From Streptomyces seoulensis (GTDB lineage Bacteria > Actinomycetota > Actinomycetes > Streptomycetales > Streptomycetaceae), in NCBI GenBank assembly GCA_013364255.1, contig CP054936.1:5238853-5302852 (forward strand): a stretch of DNA of 64,000 nucleotides, given 5' to 3'. Positions 37,489-46,245 of the stretch are shown one piece after another (the stretch's first letter is position 1; each line of letters begins with the position of its first letter). The notes beneath the pieces were generated by a model. The model had not been told where the DNA came from and did not search any database. It was given only the letters and a program-made list of their open reading frames with translations. A program made the position numbers and the translations under genes.

Positions 37489-38728
37489 GCCCACGGAGCT
37501 GACGGAGCCGGCCGAGGTCTCCGGGGCCTCACCTCTGGCGGACCGGGCGGCGGAGCTGGACGCCGCCGATCCGCTCGCGCCGCTGCGCGACCGGTTCGTC
37601 CTGGACGACGGCGTCTACCTGGACGGCAACTCGCTGGGCGCGCTCCCGGCGGGCGTACCGGACCGGGTCGCGGACGTGGTGCGCCGGCAGTGGGGCGAGC
37701 TGCGCATCCGGTCCTGGAGCGAGAGCGGCTGGTGGACCGCGCCCGAGCGGACCGGCGACCGGATCGCCCCGCTGGTCGGGGCCGCGCCGGGGCGGATCGT
37801 GGTCGGCGACTCGACGAGCGTGAACGTCTTCAAGGCGCTGGTGGCGGCGGTGCGGATGGCCCGCGAGGACGGCGGCGCGAGCCGGGACGAGATCCTGGTC
37901 GACGCCGCGACCTTCCCCACCGACGGTTACATCGCGCACTCCGCGGCCCGGCTGACGGGCTGCACCGTGCGGCCGGTCGCGCCGCACGAGGCGCCCGCGG
38001 CGCTCTCCGCGCGCACTGCCGCCGTCCTGCTCAACCACGTCGACTACCGCACCGGCCGCCTGCACGACCTGCCGTCCCTCACGGCGGCGGTGCACGCGGC
38101 GGGGGCGTACGCCGTGTGGGACCTGTGCCACAGCGCGGGCGCGCTGCCGGTCGGTCTGGACGAGCACGGGGTGGCGCTGGCGGTCGGCTGCACGTACAAG
38201 TTCCTGAACGGCGGGCCGGGTTCACCGGCCTTCCTGTACGTGCGCGGCGACCTCCAGGAGCGGTTCGACTCCCCGCTGCCGGGCTGGAACTCGCACGCCG
38301 AGCCGTTCGGCATGCGGCCCGACTACGAGCCGGCCAAGGGCGCGGTGCGCGGCCGGGTGGGCACCCCGGACATCCTGTCCCTGCTCGCCCTGGAGGCGGC
38401 GCTCGACGTGTGGGAGGGGGTGTCGGTCGAGGCGGTGCGGGCCAAGTCCCTGGCGCTGACGGACTTCTTCCTGGAGTGCGTGGCCGCGCACGTGCCCGCC
38501 GGGCGCGTGACGTCGCTGACCCCGGCGGCGCACGCGGAACGCGGCAGCCAGGTGGCGCTGCGCTGCGCGGACGCGGGCGAGGTGATGCGGCGGCTGATCG
38601 AACGCGGGGTGGTCGGCGACTTCCGTCCCCCGGACGTCCTCCGCTTCGGCTTCACCCCCCTGTACGTCGGCTTCGCGGACGCGGAACGGGCGGCGCGGGT
38701 GCTGGCGGAGGTGCTGGAGGAGTTCTGA
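37481..38728 (+). CDS. kynU: Kynureninase
   Basis: The 415-aa PLP enzyme shows DGVYLDGNSLGALPAGVPDR, DSTSVNVFKALVAAVRMARE, LLNHVDYRTGRLHDL, YAVWDLCHSAGALPVGLDEH and the Schiff-base lysine in GCTYKFLNGGPGSPAFLYV. It hydrolyses kynurenine to anthranilate and alanine. It overlaps tryptophan dioxygenase by 8 bp. Anthranilate is a common building block for antibiotics and quinolone-type metabolites, though no user of it is evident in this window. Confidence 0.95.
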   Translation: MSEPTELTEPAEVSGASPLADRAAELDAADPLAPLRDRFVLDDGVYLDGNSLGALPAGVPDRVADVVRRQWGELRIRSWSESGWWTAPERTGDRIAPLVGAAPGRIVVGDSTSVNVFKALVAAVRMAREDGGASRDEILVDAATFPTDGYIAHSAARLTGCTVRPVAPHEAPAALSARTAAVLLNHVDYRTGRLHDLPSLTAAVHAAGAYAVWDLCHSAGALPVGLDEHGVALAVGCTYKFLNGGPGSPAFLYVRGDLQERFDSPLPGWNSHAEPFGMRPDYEPAKGAVRGRVGTPDILSLLALEAALDVWEGVSVEAVRAKSLALTDFFLECVAAHVPAGRVTSLTPAAHAERGSQVALRCADAGEVMRRLIERGVVGDFRPPDVLRFGFTPLYVGFADAERAARVLAEVLEEF

Positions 38729-39270
38729 CGACGCGGGGGCCGGGCCCGGCGGCCCCGGTGCCGGACCCGGCCCGGCGGTGCCGGGCGGTTCAGGAAGGGG
38801 CGGTGCTGGCCGGGGCGGGGCCGTGCCCGTCTCGCCCGGCTCGCGCTCCGGCCCGCCCGTCCGGCGACTCGTCCGGCCCGCCCGCCCGGTCCCCGTTCCG
38901 GCTCGCTCGCCCGGCGCTCGTCCGGCCCGCCCGGTTCCCGCTCCGGCCCGCGCGCCTGCGCCTTGCCTGACCCCCGCTCCGGCGTCTCGCCCGGCGTCGT
39001 GTCCGGTCCGTCGTCCGGTGTCGTGTCCGGTCCGTCGTCCGGTGTCGTGTCCGGCCCCCGCTCCGGCCGGGGGCGCGCCCCCGTTCCGGCCGGGGCGTCG
39101 GTTCGGTGGGGGCTCCGGTCCAGGGGGCGTACGTGCGTGTCGCTGCACGTCACCTGCCTGGTACCGTCCCGCCAACGGCTGAACCGACGCCGAGCCACGC
39201 TCCCGGTTCGCCGGTTCCGTTGCGTCGCCGTTTTGCCGCAACGCCGTTTCACCGCTGAGAGGTTGGAGCC
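38729..39270. other. 542-bp interval without a supported gene, with short tandem repeats
   Basis: The segment is Pro/Arg/Gly-coding low-complexity sequence on either strand. It includes about 2.5 copies of a 24-bp unit (GTGTCGTGTCCGGTCCGTCG...) near 38998-39056 and hairpins after kynU (CCGGGCCCGGCGG region). No ORF shows coding bias or recognisable homology. It may separate kynAU from the formamidase promoter. Confidence 0.6.
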
Positions 39271-40182
39271 ATGCCGGACGCCGCCGTACCCCGCGATGCC
39301 GCAGGCGACCCGGCGGCGCGGGACGCCGCCGAGGAGGCGTCCGCCTTCTCGCACGCGCCCGTCGAGCCCGACGGCACCGCCGCCTACGGCGACCACCCCG
39401 ACCAGGTCGTGGACTTCTACGCCCCGCGCGGCCCCGGCGGCCCGGCGCCCGCCGGTTCGGCCCCGCTCGTCGTGGTGCTGCACGGCGGCGCGTGGCGGGA
39501 CCCGTACGACCGGCGGCACGTCACCCCGTTCGCGGACTTCCTCGCGCGGCGCGGCTTCGCGGTGGCCAACGTCGAGTACCGGCGCGGAGCGGCGGGCGGT
39601 CAGGGCGGCGCGGCGCCGGTCGCGGGCCGCTGGCCGGACACCTTCGACGACGTGGCCGCCGCCCTGGACGCGCTGCCCGCGCTGGTCGAGCGGGCGCTCC
39701 CGCAGGCGGACGTACGGCGCACGGTGCTCACCGGGCACTCGGCGGGCGGCCACCTCGCCCTGTGGGCGGCGGCCCGGCACGTCCTGCCCGCCGACGCCCC
39801 CTGGCGCACCGGCGGCCCGGCCCCGCTGCGCGGCGTGGTCGCCCTCGCGCCCATCGCCGACTTCGAGACTGCGGGCAAGCTGGACGTGTGCGGCGGGGCG
39901 GCCCTCCAATTGCTCGGTGGGGGGAAGGAGTTCGCCGCCCGTCGGCCGTACGCCGATCCGGCCCTGCTGCTGCCCACCGGCATCGCGACGACGGTGGTGC
40001 AGGGCCGGGCGGACCTGGTGGTGCCGCAGGCGGTGGCGGAGGCGTACGCGGACGCGGCGGCCCGGGCGGGCGAACCGGTGGGCCTGACGCTGCTGGAGGA
40101 GGTCGGCCACTTCCCGCTGATCGACCCGGCGGCGGACGCCTGCGCGGTGGTCGCGGAGGAGATCGCCCAGCTGGCGTGGTGA
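39271..40182 (+). CDS. Kynurenine formamidase-like alpha/beta hydrolase
   Basis: The 303-aa protein contains the oxyanion-hole segment VVVLHGGAWRDPYDRR, the nucleophile elbow TGHSAGGHLALWAA (Ser in GHSAG), an acid region near ADLVVPQAVA and the C-terminal His in EEVGHFPLIDP. Together with the dioxygenase and kynureninase upstream it would hydrolyse N-formylkynurenine, completing tryptophan to anthranilate. That assignment is inferred from context, because the sequence alone says HGG-type esterase. ATG 39271 follows GGAG. Confidence 0.75.
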   Translation: MPDAAVPRDAAGDPAARDAAEEASAFSHAPVEPDGTAAYGDHPDQVVDFYAPRGPGGPAPAGSAPLVVVLHGGAWRDPYDRRHVTPFADFLARRGFAVANVEYRRGAAGGQGGAAPVAGRWPDTFDDVAAALDALPALVERALPQADVRRTVLTGHSAGGHLALWAAARHVLPADAPWRTGGPAPLRGVVALAPIADFETAGKLDVCGGAALQLLGGGKEFAARRPYADPALLLPTGIATTVVQGRADLVVPQAVAEAYADAAARAGEPVGLTLLEEVGHFPLIDPAADACAVVAEEIAQLAW

Positions 40183-40189
40183 GGCCCGC

Positions 40190-40255
40190 GCCTCCGCGCC
40201 TCCGTGCCTCCGTACCTCCGTGCCTTCGCGCATCCGTGCCTTCGCGCCTCCGCCC
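40190..40255. repeat. Degenerate 8-bp tandem repeat
   Basis: About eight copies of GCCTCCGT-type units (CCTCCGCG, CCTCCGTG, CCTTCGCG) lie directly after the formamidase-like gene. Confidence 0.8.
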
Positions 40256-40384
40256 GTCTGTCCGTCCGCTCGCGTCGATGCCGTCCGTGCCGCCGGGCAG
40301 CCGTCGGGTGCCGTAACGCCCCGCTCCGGCGGCCCTGTTGGACGTGCCCGAGGTGATCGGGACGCGAGGCCCTAGGGTGGACGG

Positions 40385-41749
40385 GTGAGGCGAAGGGGCG
40401 GGGGCGTCCGGCGCGTGCTGCGGGCGCTGCGCGAGGATCTGTGGACGGCGCGGGCCGCTCCGCTGCCCCCGTCCCTCTGGCTGCGCTGGCTGCCGCACGG
40501 CGTGGTGTGCCTGATCGCGGTCGGCGTCCTGGCCGGCGCCATGGGGCAGCTCCACGACGCGGGCGGGGTGCCGCCCGGGTACGCCCTGCCCGTCGCCTTC
40601 GGCCAGAGCGGCGCGGTGGTGCTCGCCCTGTTGCGGCCGGTCCCGGCCTGGTGGCTCTCGACGACCGCCGCGGTGCTGGGGGCGGTGGCGGTGGACGCCG
40701 TGGGGCGCGACCACGGCTTCCCCTGGCCCTGGGGCGCGGCCGGGCTCATCGCCCAGCTGCTGGTCCTGCTGCTGCTCGCCCTGCGGGTGCGCACCCGCGC
40801 CGCGGTGACGGCGCTGTGCGTGACCGTGCTGGTGACCTGGGTCCTGGACGGCTGCGCGGGCCCGGCGCGGGAGCAGCCGTCGAGTGCGCCGCCGGTCATG
40901 TACGCGGTCGCCGTGCTGGTCGGCGCCGCGCTGCGCGGCCGCCGCGAGGCCCGTGCCGAGCTGGGACGGCAGACCACGCTCACCGCGGAGGAGCGGGCCC
41001 GCCGCACCCTCCTGGAGGAACGCAACCGCATCGCCCGCGAGCTGCACGACGTGGTCGCCCACCACATGTCGGTCATCTCCATCCAGGCGCAGGTGGCCGC
41101 GCACCTGGTCCGGGACCCCTCCGAGGAGCTGACGGAGAACCTCGCCGGCATCCGCGGCAACGCGCTGGAGGCGCTCGCCGAACTCCGCCGGGTCCTCGGC
41201 GTGCTGCGCTCGGCCGACCCCGACGACCCGCACGGTCTGGGCGAGTTGGGCGCCGGGGCCGCGCCGCGCACCCCGCAGCCCACCCTCGGCCGCCTCGACG
41301 CCCTGGTGGAGAACACCCGCGCCGCCGGACTCGCGGTGACCTTGGACGTACGGGACGTACGGGACGGGCCCCGGCCGTATCCGCCCGGCGTGGAGCTGTC
41401 GGCGTACCGGATCGTGCAGGAGGCGCTGAGCAACGCCCTGCGGCACGCGCCGGGCTCGACGGTCCGGGTGGCGCTCGCGCACGGCGCCGACGGGCTGGAG
41501 CTGAGTGTCGTCAACTCCCCGCCGCTGCACCCCGCTTCGCCCTCTCCCGGTGTCGGGCACGGGCTGCTCGGCATGCGGGAGCGGGCGGCCATGCTGGGCG
41601 GGCACGTCGTCGCCGCCGGGACCGAGGCGGGCGGCTTCGCGGTCTCCGCGTTCCTGCCGCGCGACGGCGCCGCACCGGCCGGTCCCGCCGCGCCCACCGC
41701 AGGAGAGCCCACCACAGTGAACCCCGCCCCAGGAGAGGACGAGACATGA
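40385..41749 (+). CDS. NarL-type sensor histidine kinase (system 2)
   Basis: The 454-aa kinase has five or so membrane helices in residues 35-180, a coiled-coil link, the HisKA_3 motif RIARELHDVVAHHMSVISIQ and an HATPase domain (YRIVQEALSNALRHAPGSTV, HGLLGMRERAAMLGGHVVAA). GTG 40385 is used. A second kinase/regulator pair of the same family follows immediately, and the two pairs look like tandem duplicates. The response-regulator start overlaps its stop by four bases. Confidence 0.9.
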   Translation: MRRRGGGVRRVLRALREDLWTARAAPLPPSLWLRWLPHGVVCLIAVGVLAGAMGQLHDAGGVPPGYALPVAFGQSGAVVLALLRPVPAWWLSTTAAVLGAVAVDAVGRDHGFPWPWGAAGLIAQLLVLLLLALRVRTRAAVTALCVTVLVTWVLDGCAGPAREQPSSAPPVMYAVAVLVGAALRGRREARAELGRQTTLTAEERARRTLLEERNRIARELHDVVAHHMSVISIQAQVAAHLVRDPSEELTENLAGIRGNALEALAELRRVLGVLRSADPDDPHGLGELGAGAAPRTPQPTLGRLDALVENTRAAGLAVTLDVRDVRDGPRPYPPGVELSAYRIVQEALSNALRHAPGSTVRVALAHGADGLELSVVNSPPLHPASPSPGVGHGLLGMRERAAMLGGHVVAAGTEAGGFAVSAFLPRDGAAPAGPAAPTAGEPTTVNPAPGEDET

Positions 41750-42420
41750 CGAGCGGCGGCATCCGCGTGCTCATCGCCGACGACCAGCAGATGGTCCGGC
41801 AGGGATTCACCGTGCTGCTCGACGCGCGGGCGGACATCGAGGTGGTCGGGCAGGCCGTGGACGGTCTCGACGCCGTCGCCAAGACGGCCGAACTCGCCCC
41901 GGACGTGGTGCTCATGGACATCCGCATGCCGGAGCTGAACGGCATCGAGGCGACGCGGCGCGTCACCGCCCGGACCCCCGGCACGAAGGTGCTGGTCCTC
42001 ACCACCTTCGATCTCGACGAGTACGTGTACGAGGCGCTGTGCGCCGGCGCCTCTGGCTTCCTCCTGAAGGACGCCTCCGCCGACCAGCTGGCCGAGGCGG
42101 TCCGGGTGGTCGCGGCCGGCGACGCCCTGCTGGCGCCGGGGATCACCCGCAGGCTGATCGCCGAGTTCGCCCGGATCAACGGCGGGCCCCGCCCGGCGCG
42201 CGCGACCCGCGTCGGCGATCTCACCGAGCGGGAGACGGAGGTGCTGACGCTGATCGCGCAGGGCCTGTCGAACGCGGAGATCGCCGGACGCCTCGTCGTC
42301 GCCGAGCAGACGGTGAAGACCCACGTCGGCCGCATCCTGGTGAAGCTGGGCCTGCGGGACCGCACCCAGGCGGCGGTGTACGCGTACGAGTCGGGGCTGG
42401 TGCGTCCGGCGGGCCGCTGA
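41746..42420 (+). CDS. NarL-family response regulator (system 2)
   Basis: The 224-aa protein has receiver motifs IRVLIADDQQMV, DVVLMDIRMPELNG (phospho-acceptor Asp) and FLLKDASADQLAEAV, followed by a LuxR HTH (LTERETEVLTLIAQGLSNAE, GRLVVAEQTVKTHVGRILVK). ATG 41746 overlaps the kinase stop (ATGA). It is very similar to the regulator at 43994. Confidence 0.94.
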   Translation: MTSGGIRVLIADDQQMVRQGFTVLLDARADIEVVGQAVDGLDAVAKTAELAPDVVLMDIRMPELNGIEATRRVTARTPGTKVLVLTTFDLDEYVYEALCAGASGFLLKDASADQLAEAVRVVAAGDALLAPGITRRLIAEFARINGGPRPARATRVGDLTERETEVLTLIAQGLSNAEIAGRLVVAEQTVKTHVGRILVKLGLRDRTQAAVYAYESGLVRPAGR

Positions 42421-42536
42421 GCGCGGTGGCGGGGCGGTCCGCCGGGGGGCGGCGGCGCCGTAGTACCTGAGACGGACCCCGCGGAACCCCCTCACTGAGG
42501 ACGACCGCGGGCCCGGCCGCCGCCTACCGTTTCACC

Positions 42537-43997
42537 GTGACCGAGACGACCCGGACCCAGGCCCGCACCCAGGCCCAGGCACAGACGCAGCCCCGGACGC
42601 GGCCCGACGACGCGTTCGCCCCGTACCAGCCGCGCAGCCCGGAGTACCGGGCGGCGGCGCAGGCCCTGCGCGGGCTGCGCCAGAGCCTGTTCCAGGATGC
42701 CTTCGCCTACCGGCCGCTGCCCCGCCGCGGCACCGACGGCGCGTTGACCGGGTGGCTGCCCGGGCGGCTGCGGGAGTACGCGGCCTGGGCGCCGCACCTG
42801 CTGGTGGGCGGGACGGGCGCGGTGATCGCGCTCATCGCCGCGACGGCCGCCGCGAACGACCTGACGGCCCCGGTGTACGGACTGGCGCTGCTCGTTCCGG
42901 TGCTGCTCACGCTGGTCCGTCCGGTCGGGGCGTTCTGGCTGGTCCTGGCGGCGACCGCGGTCACGTCGGCGCTGCCCGGCGTGGACGGCAGCCGGCCCTG
43001 GTCGCCGCCCGCCTTCGCGGCGCACCTGACGGTCCTCACCGTCGTGGCCGTGCGCACCCGGCCGCGCACGGCGGCCTGGATGTGGGGCGTCACCGCGTGC
43101 TACGCCGCCGCCGCCCAGGCCCTCGGCGGTTACTACTACGACAACGACTCCACCGCGATGCTGGTGCTGTCCGCGCTGGTGCTGCTGGTCGTCACCGTCC
43201 GGCACGTGCACCAGGAGGCCGAGCGGACGGTGACCGCGCAGCAGACGGAGACCGAGCACGAGCGCTCCCGGCGCACGCTGCTGGAGGAGCGCACCACGAT
43301 CGCCCGCGAGCTGCACGACGTGGTGGCCCACCACATGTCCGTGGTCGCGATCCAGGCCGAGGCCGCCCCCTACCGGGTCCAGGACCCGCCGCCCGAGCTG
43401 GAGAAGGCGTTCGCCACGATCCGGGAGAACGCGGTGGCCGCCCTGACCGAGCTGCGCCGCGTCCTCGGCGTGGTGCGCGCGGAGGACTACGCGGCGCCCG
43501 ACGCCCCGCAGCCCACCCTCGCCGACCTCGACGCCCTGCTGGCCAACGTGCGCGAGGCCGGCCCGGCGGTGTCCAAGGCGGTGACCGGCGCGGTGCGCGA
43601 ACTGCCGCAGGGCGTCGAGCTGTCGGCGTACCGGATCGTGCAGGAGGCGCTGAGCAACGTGCTGCGTCACGCGCCCGGCGCGGACGCCCGGGTGGAGATC
43701 GGCTACGTCATCGGCGGCCTCGGGCTGCGCGTCGTCAACGACCCGCCGCCCGCGCCGTCCACGGGCCGGCCCTCGCCGGGGGCGGGGCACGGCCTCACCG
43801 GGATGCGGGAGCGGGTGTCGATGCTGAACGGCGAGATGACGGCGGGGCCGACGCGGGAGGGCGGCTACGAGGTGACCGTGTTCCTGCCGGCCGCCCCGGC
43901 CGCCCCAGCTGCCCCAACCTCCCCGGCCGCCCCGACCACTCCCGCCGCCCGGTCCGTCGAGTCCGGGGCCGTGGACGACGCCGGGAGCGCGATATGA
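42537..43997 (+). CDS. NarL-type sensor histidine kinase (system 3)
   Basis: The 486-aa kinase has a Thr/Gln-rich N-terminus, helices from about 80 to 225 (HLLVGGTGAVIALIAATAA, LVLSALVLLVVTVRHVHQEA), HisKA_3 TIARELHDVVAHHMSVVAIQ and an HATPase domain (YRIVQEALSNVLRHAPGADA, HGLTGMRERVSMLNGEMTAG). The start is GTG 42537, 116 bp after system 2. The C-terminal tail is Pro/Ala-rich. Ligand and targets are unknown. Confidence 0.9.
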   Translation: MTETTRTQARTQAQAQTQPRTRPDDAFAPYQPRSPEYRAAAQALRGLRQSLFQDAFAYRPLPRRGTDGALTGWLPGRLREYAAWAPHLLVGGTGAVIALIAATAAANDLTAPVYGLALLVPVLLTLVRPVGAFWLVLAATAVTSALPGVDGSRPWSPPAFAAHLTVLTVVAVRTRPRTAAWMWGVTACYAAAAQALGGYYYDNDSTAMLVLSALVLLVVTVRHVHQEAERTVTAQQTETEHERSRRTLLEERTTIARELHDVVAHHMSVVAIQAEAAPYRVQDPPPELEKAFATIRENAVAALTELRRVLGVVRAEDYAAPDAPQPTLADLDALLANVREAGPAVSKAVTGAVRELPQGVELSAYRIVQEALSNVLRHAPGADARVEIGYVIGGLGLRVVNDPPPAPSTGRPSPGAGHGLTGMRERVSMLNGEMTAGPTREGGYEVTVFLPAAPAAPAAPTSPAAPTTPAARSVESGAVDDAGSAI

Positions 43998-44668
43998 CGG
44001 CCGGTGCGATCCGCGTGCTCATCGCGGACGACCAGATGATGGTGCGCGAGGGCTTCTCCGTGCTGCTCAACGCGATGCCCGGCATCGAGGTCGTCGGCGA
44101 GGCCGTCAACGGGCGCCAGGCGGTGGAGCGGGTGCGCGAACTCGCCCCGGACGTCGTGCTGATGGACATCCGCATGCCCGAGCTGAACGGCATCGACGCG
44201 ACACGGGAGATCGTCGCGGCGGACAGCGCGGCCAAGGTGCTGGTGCTGACCACGTTCGACCTCGACGAGTACGTGTACCAGGCGCTGCGGGCGGGCGCGT
44301 CCGGGTTCCTGCTCAAGGACGCCTCGGCGCGCCAGCTCGCCGACGGGGTGCGGGTGGTGGCCGCGGGGGAAGCGCTGCTCGCCCCTTCGGTCACCCGGCG
44401 GCTGATCACCGAGTTCACCCAGCTGTCCGGGACGTACCGGCCGTCGGCCGTCGCCCGGTCGGCGTACGGGGAGCTGACGGAGCGGGAGACGGAGGTGCTG
44501 GTGCTGATCGCGCAGGGCCTGTCGAACCTGGAGATCGCGGACCGGCTGGTGGTCGCCGAGTCCACCGTCAAGACCCACGTCAGCCGCGTCCTGGTGAAGC
44601 TGGGCCTGCGGGACCGCACCCAGGCCGCGGTCTTCGCCTACGAGGCCCGGCTGGTCACACCCGGCTGA
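43994..44668 (+). CDS. NarL-family response regulator (system 3)
   Basis: This 224-aa partner of the kinase at 42537 has IRVLIADDQMMV, DVVLMDIRMPELNG and FLLKDASARQLADGV in the receiver, and LTERETEVLVLIAQGLSNLE plus DRLVVAESTVKTHVSRVLVK in the HTH. ATG 43994 overlaps the kinase stop. The HTH is nearly the same as in system 2, so the two may share targets. Confidence 0.94.
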   Translation: MTAGAIRVLIADDQMMVREGFSVLLNAMPGIEVVGEAVNGRQAVERVRELAPDVVLMDIRMPELNGIDATREIVAADSAAKVLVLTTFDLDEYVYQALRAGASGFLLKDASARQLADGVRVVAAGEALLAPSVTRRLITEFTQLSGTYRPSAVARSAYGELTERETEVLVLIAQGLSNLEIADRLVVAESTVKTHVSRVLVKLGLRDRTQAAVFAYEARLVTPG

Positions 44669-44722
44669 GCCCGGCCGAGCGACCCCCTGGTCAGCGGTGG
44701 GGGGCCGGGCTAGCGTCCGGGC

Positions 44723-45943
44723 ATGGCTGCTCCCTCGCGTTCCGTGTTCGACCCCTGGGACCCGGCGTTCGTCGCCGACCCCTACCCCGCCTACGCCGAG
44801 CTGCGCGCCCGCGGCCGGGTGCTGCGCTACGAGCCCACCGGCCAGTGGCTGGTCCCGCGCCACGCGGACGTCTCGGCGCTGCTGCGGGACCGGCGGCTGG
44901 GCCGCACCTATCAGCACCGGTTCTCGCACGAGGAGTTCGGCCGCACCCCGCCCCCGGCCGCGCACGAGCCGTTCCACGTCCTCAACGACCACGGGATGCT
45001 CGACCTGGAGCCGCCGGACCACACCCGCATCCGGCGCCTGGTGTCCAAGGCGTTCACGCCGCGGACGGTGGAGCGCCTCAAGCCGTACGTCCGGACGCTC
45101 GCCGGTGAGCTGGTGTCCCGGCTCGTGGAGGCCGGCGGCGGCGATCTGCTGGCGGACGTCGCCGAACCGCTGCCGGTGGCGGTGATCGCCGAGATGCTGG
45201 GCATCCCCGAGCAGGACCGGCGGCTGCTGCGGCCCTGGTCGGCGGCGATCTGCGGGATGTACGAGCTGAACCCGTCCGAGGAGACGGCTGAGCGGGCGGT
45301 GCGGGCGTCGGTGGAGTTCTCCGGCTATCTGCGCGAGCTGATCGCGGCCCGCCGGGCCCGGCCGGGCGACGACCTGGTCTCCGGGCTGATCGCGGCGCAC
45401 GACGAGGGCGACCGGCTCACCGAACAGGAGATGATCTCCACCGCGGTGCTGCTGCTGAACGCCGGCCACGAGGCCACCGTGAACGCGACGGTCAACGGCT
45501 GGTGGGCGCTGTTCCGCAACCCGGACCAGCTGGCCGCCCTGCGCGCCGACCACACGCTGATCCCGACGGCGGTGGAGGAGCTGATGCGCTACGACACGCC
45601 GCTCCAGCTGTTCGAACGGTGGGTGCTGGAGGACATCGAGATCGACGGCACGGTGATCCCCAGGGGCGCGGAGGTCGCCCTGCTGTTCGGCTCGGCCAAC
45701 CACGACCCGGAGGTCTTCGCGGCCCCGGAGCGGCTGGACCTGGCCCGCGGCGACAACCCGCACATCTCCTTCAGCGCGGGCATCCACTACTGCATCGGCG
45801 CCCCGCTGGCCCGGATCGAGCTGGCCGCCTCCATGGCCGCCCTGCTGGACCGAGCCCCGGCCCTCGCCCCGGCCGCCGAGCCGCGGCGCGGCCCGAACTT
45901 CGTGATCCGGGGGCTGGAGGGGCTGGACGTGCGGGTGCGCTGA
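44723..45943 (+). CDS. Cytochrome P450, CYP107-like
   Basis: This soluble 406-aa bacterial P450 has the I-helix LLLNAGHEATVNATVNGWWA (a Thr replaced by Ala in the usual GHET), the ExxR helix VEELMRYDTP and the haem loop FSAGIHYCIGAPLARIE with the Cys ligand. It resembles CYP107 enzymes; a CYP107P occurs at this chromosomal position in S. coelicolor, so it is probably a core gene rather than part of the NRPS cluster. No ferredoxin gene is adjacent. Confidence 0.9.
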   Translation: MAAPSRSVFDPWDPAFVADPYPAYAELRARGRVLRYEPTGQWLVPRHADVSALLRDRRLGRTYQHRFSHEEFGRTPPPAAHEPFHVLNDHGMLDLEPPDHTRIRRLVSKAFTPRTVERLKPYVRTLAGELVSRLVEAGGGDLLADVAEPLPVAVIAEMLGIPEQDRRLLRPWSAAICGMYELNPSEETAERAVRASVEFSGYLRELIAARRARPGDDLVSGLIAAHDEGDRLTEQEMISTAVLLLNAGHEATVNATVNGWWALFRNPDQLAALRADHTLIPTAVEELMRYDTPLQLFERWVLEDIEIDGTVIPRGAEVALLFGSANHDPEVFAAPERLDLARGDNPHISFSAGIHYCIGAPLARIELAASMAALLDRAPALAPAAEPRRGPNFVIRGLEGLDVRVR

Positions 45944-46245
45944 GCGCGGACCGGATGCCTCGGCCGCGGGTTCCGCGCGCCCCGGGGTTTCTTCCGCAAG
46001 CGGCCCGAATTCGGCTGGAAGACACCGCCGAAAAACTGAACAGGGCTCACATTCGGTGCCGACACCTTTCGGTCGGGGGCTCCTTTCGACCGGATGTGCT
46101 GCCCTTACCGTCGGTCATCCGCGCAGTACTGTTCAGTAGCCACTTTCGTCGTCGTATTGTTGGCGCCAGGGGCAGGCCGTCCGGATTCTGACGGCAATCG
46201 GGGCGATCGGACTACCGCTTCCGCCGTCCGGGGAGCACGGGGGTC
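45944..46245. other. Lower-GC regulatory interval before the SARP-TPR gene
   Basis: No gene is visible. The base composition is more balanced than in the neighbouring coding DNA. 46067-46093 holds CCTTTCGGTCGG and CCTTTCGACCGG, a near-direct repeat that also contains a CGGTCG/CGACCG inverted pair. It is a candidate activator site for the SARP promoter. The conserved core of the chromosome seems to end here and the NRPS cluster to begin. Confidence 0.5.

Noticed and set aside
38778..39182. 134-codon Pro/Arg-rich ORF after kynU
   Set aside because: Composition is driven by GC-rich repeats, with no ribosome site, codon bias or motif.
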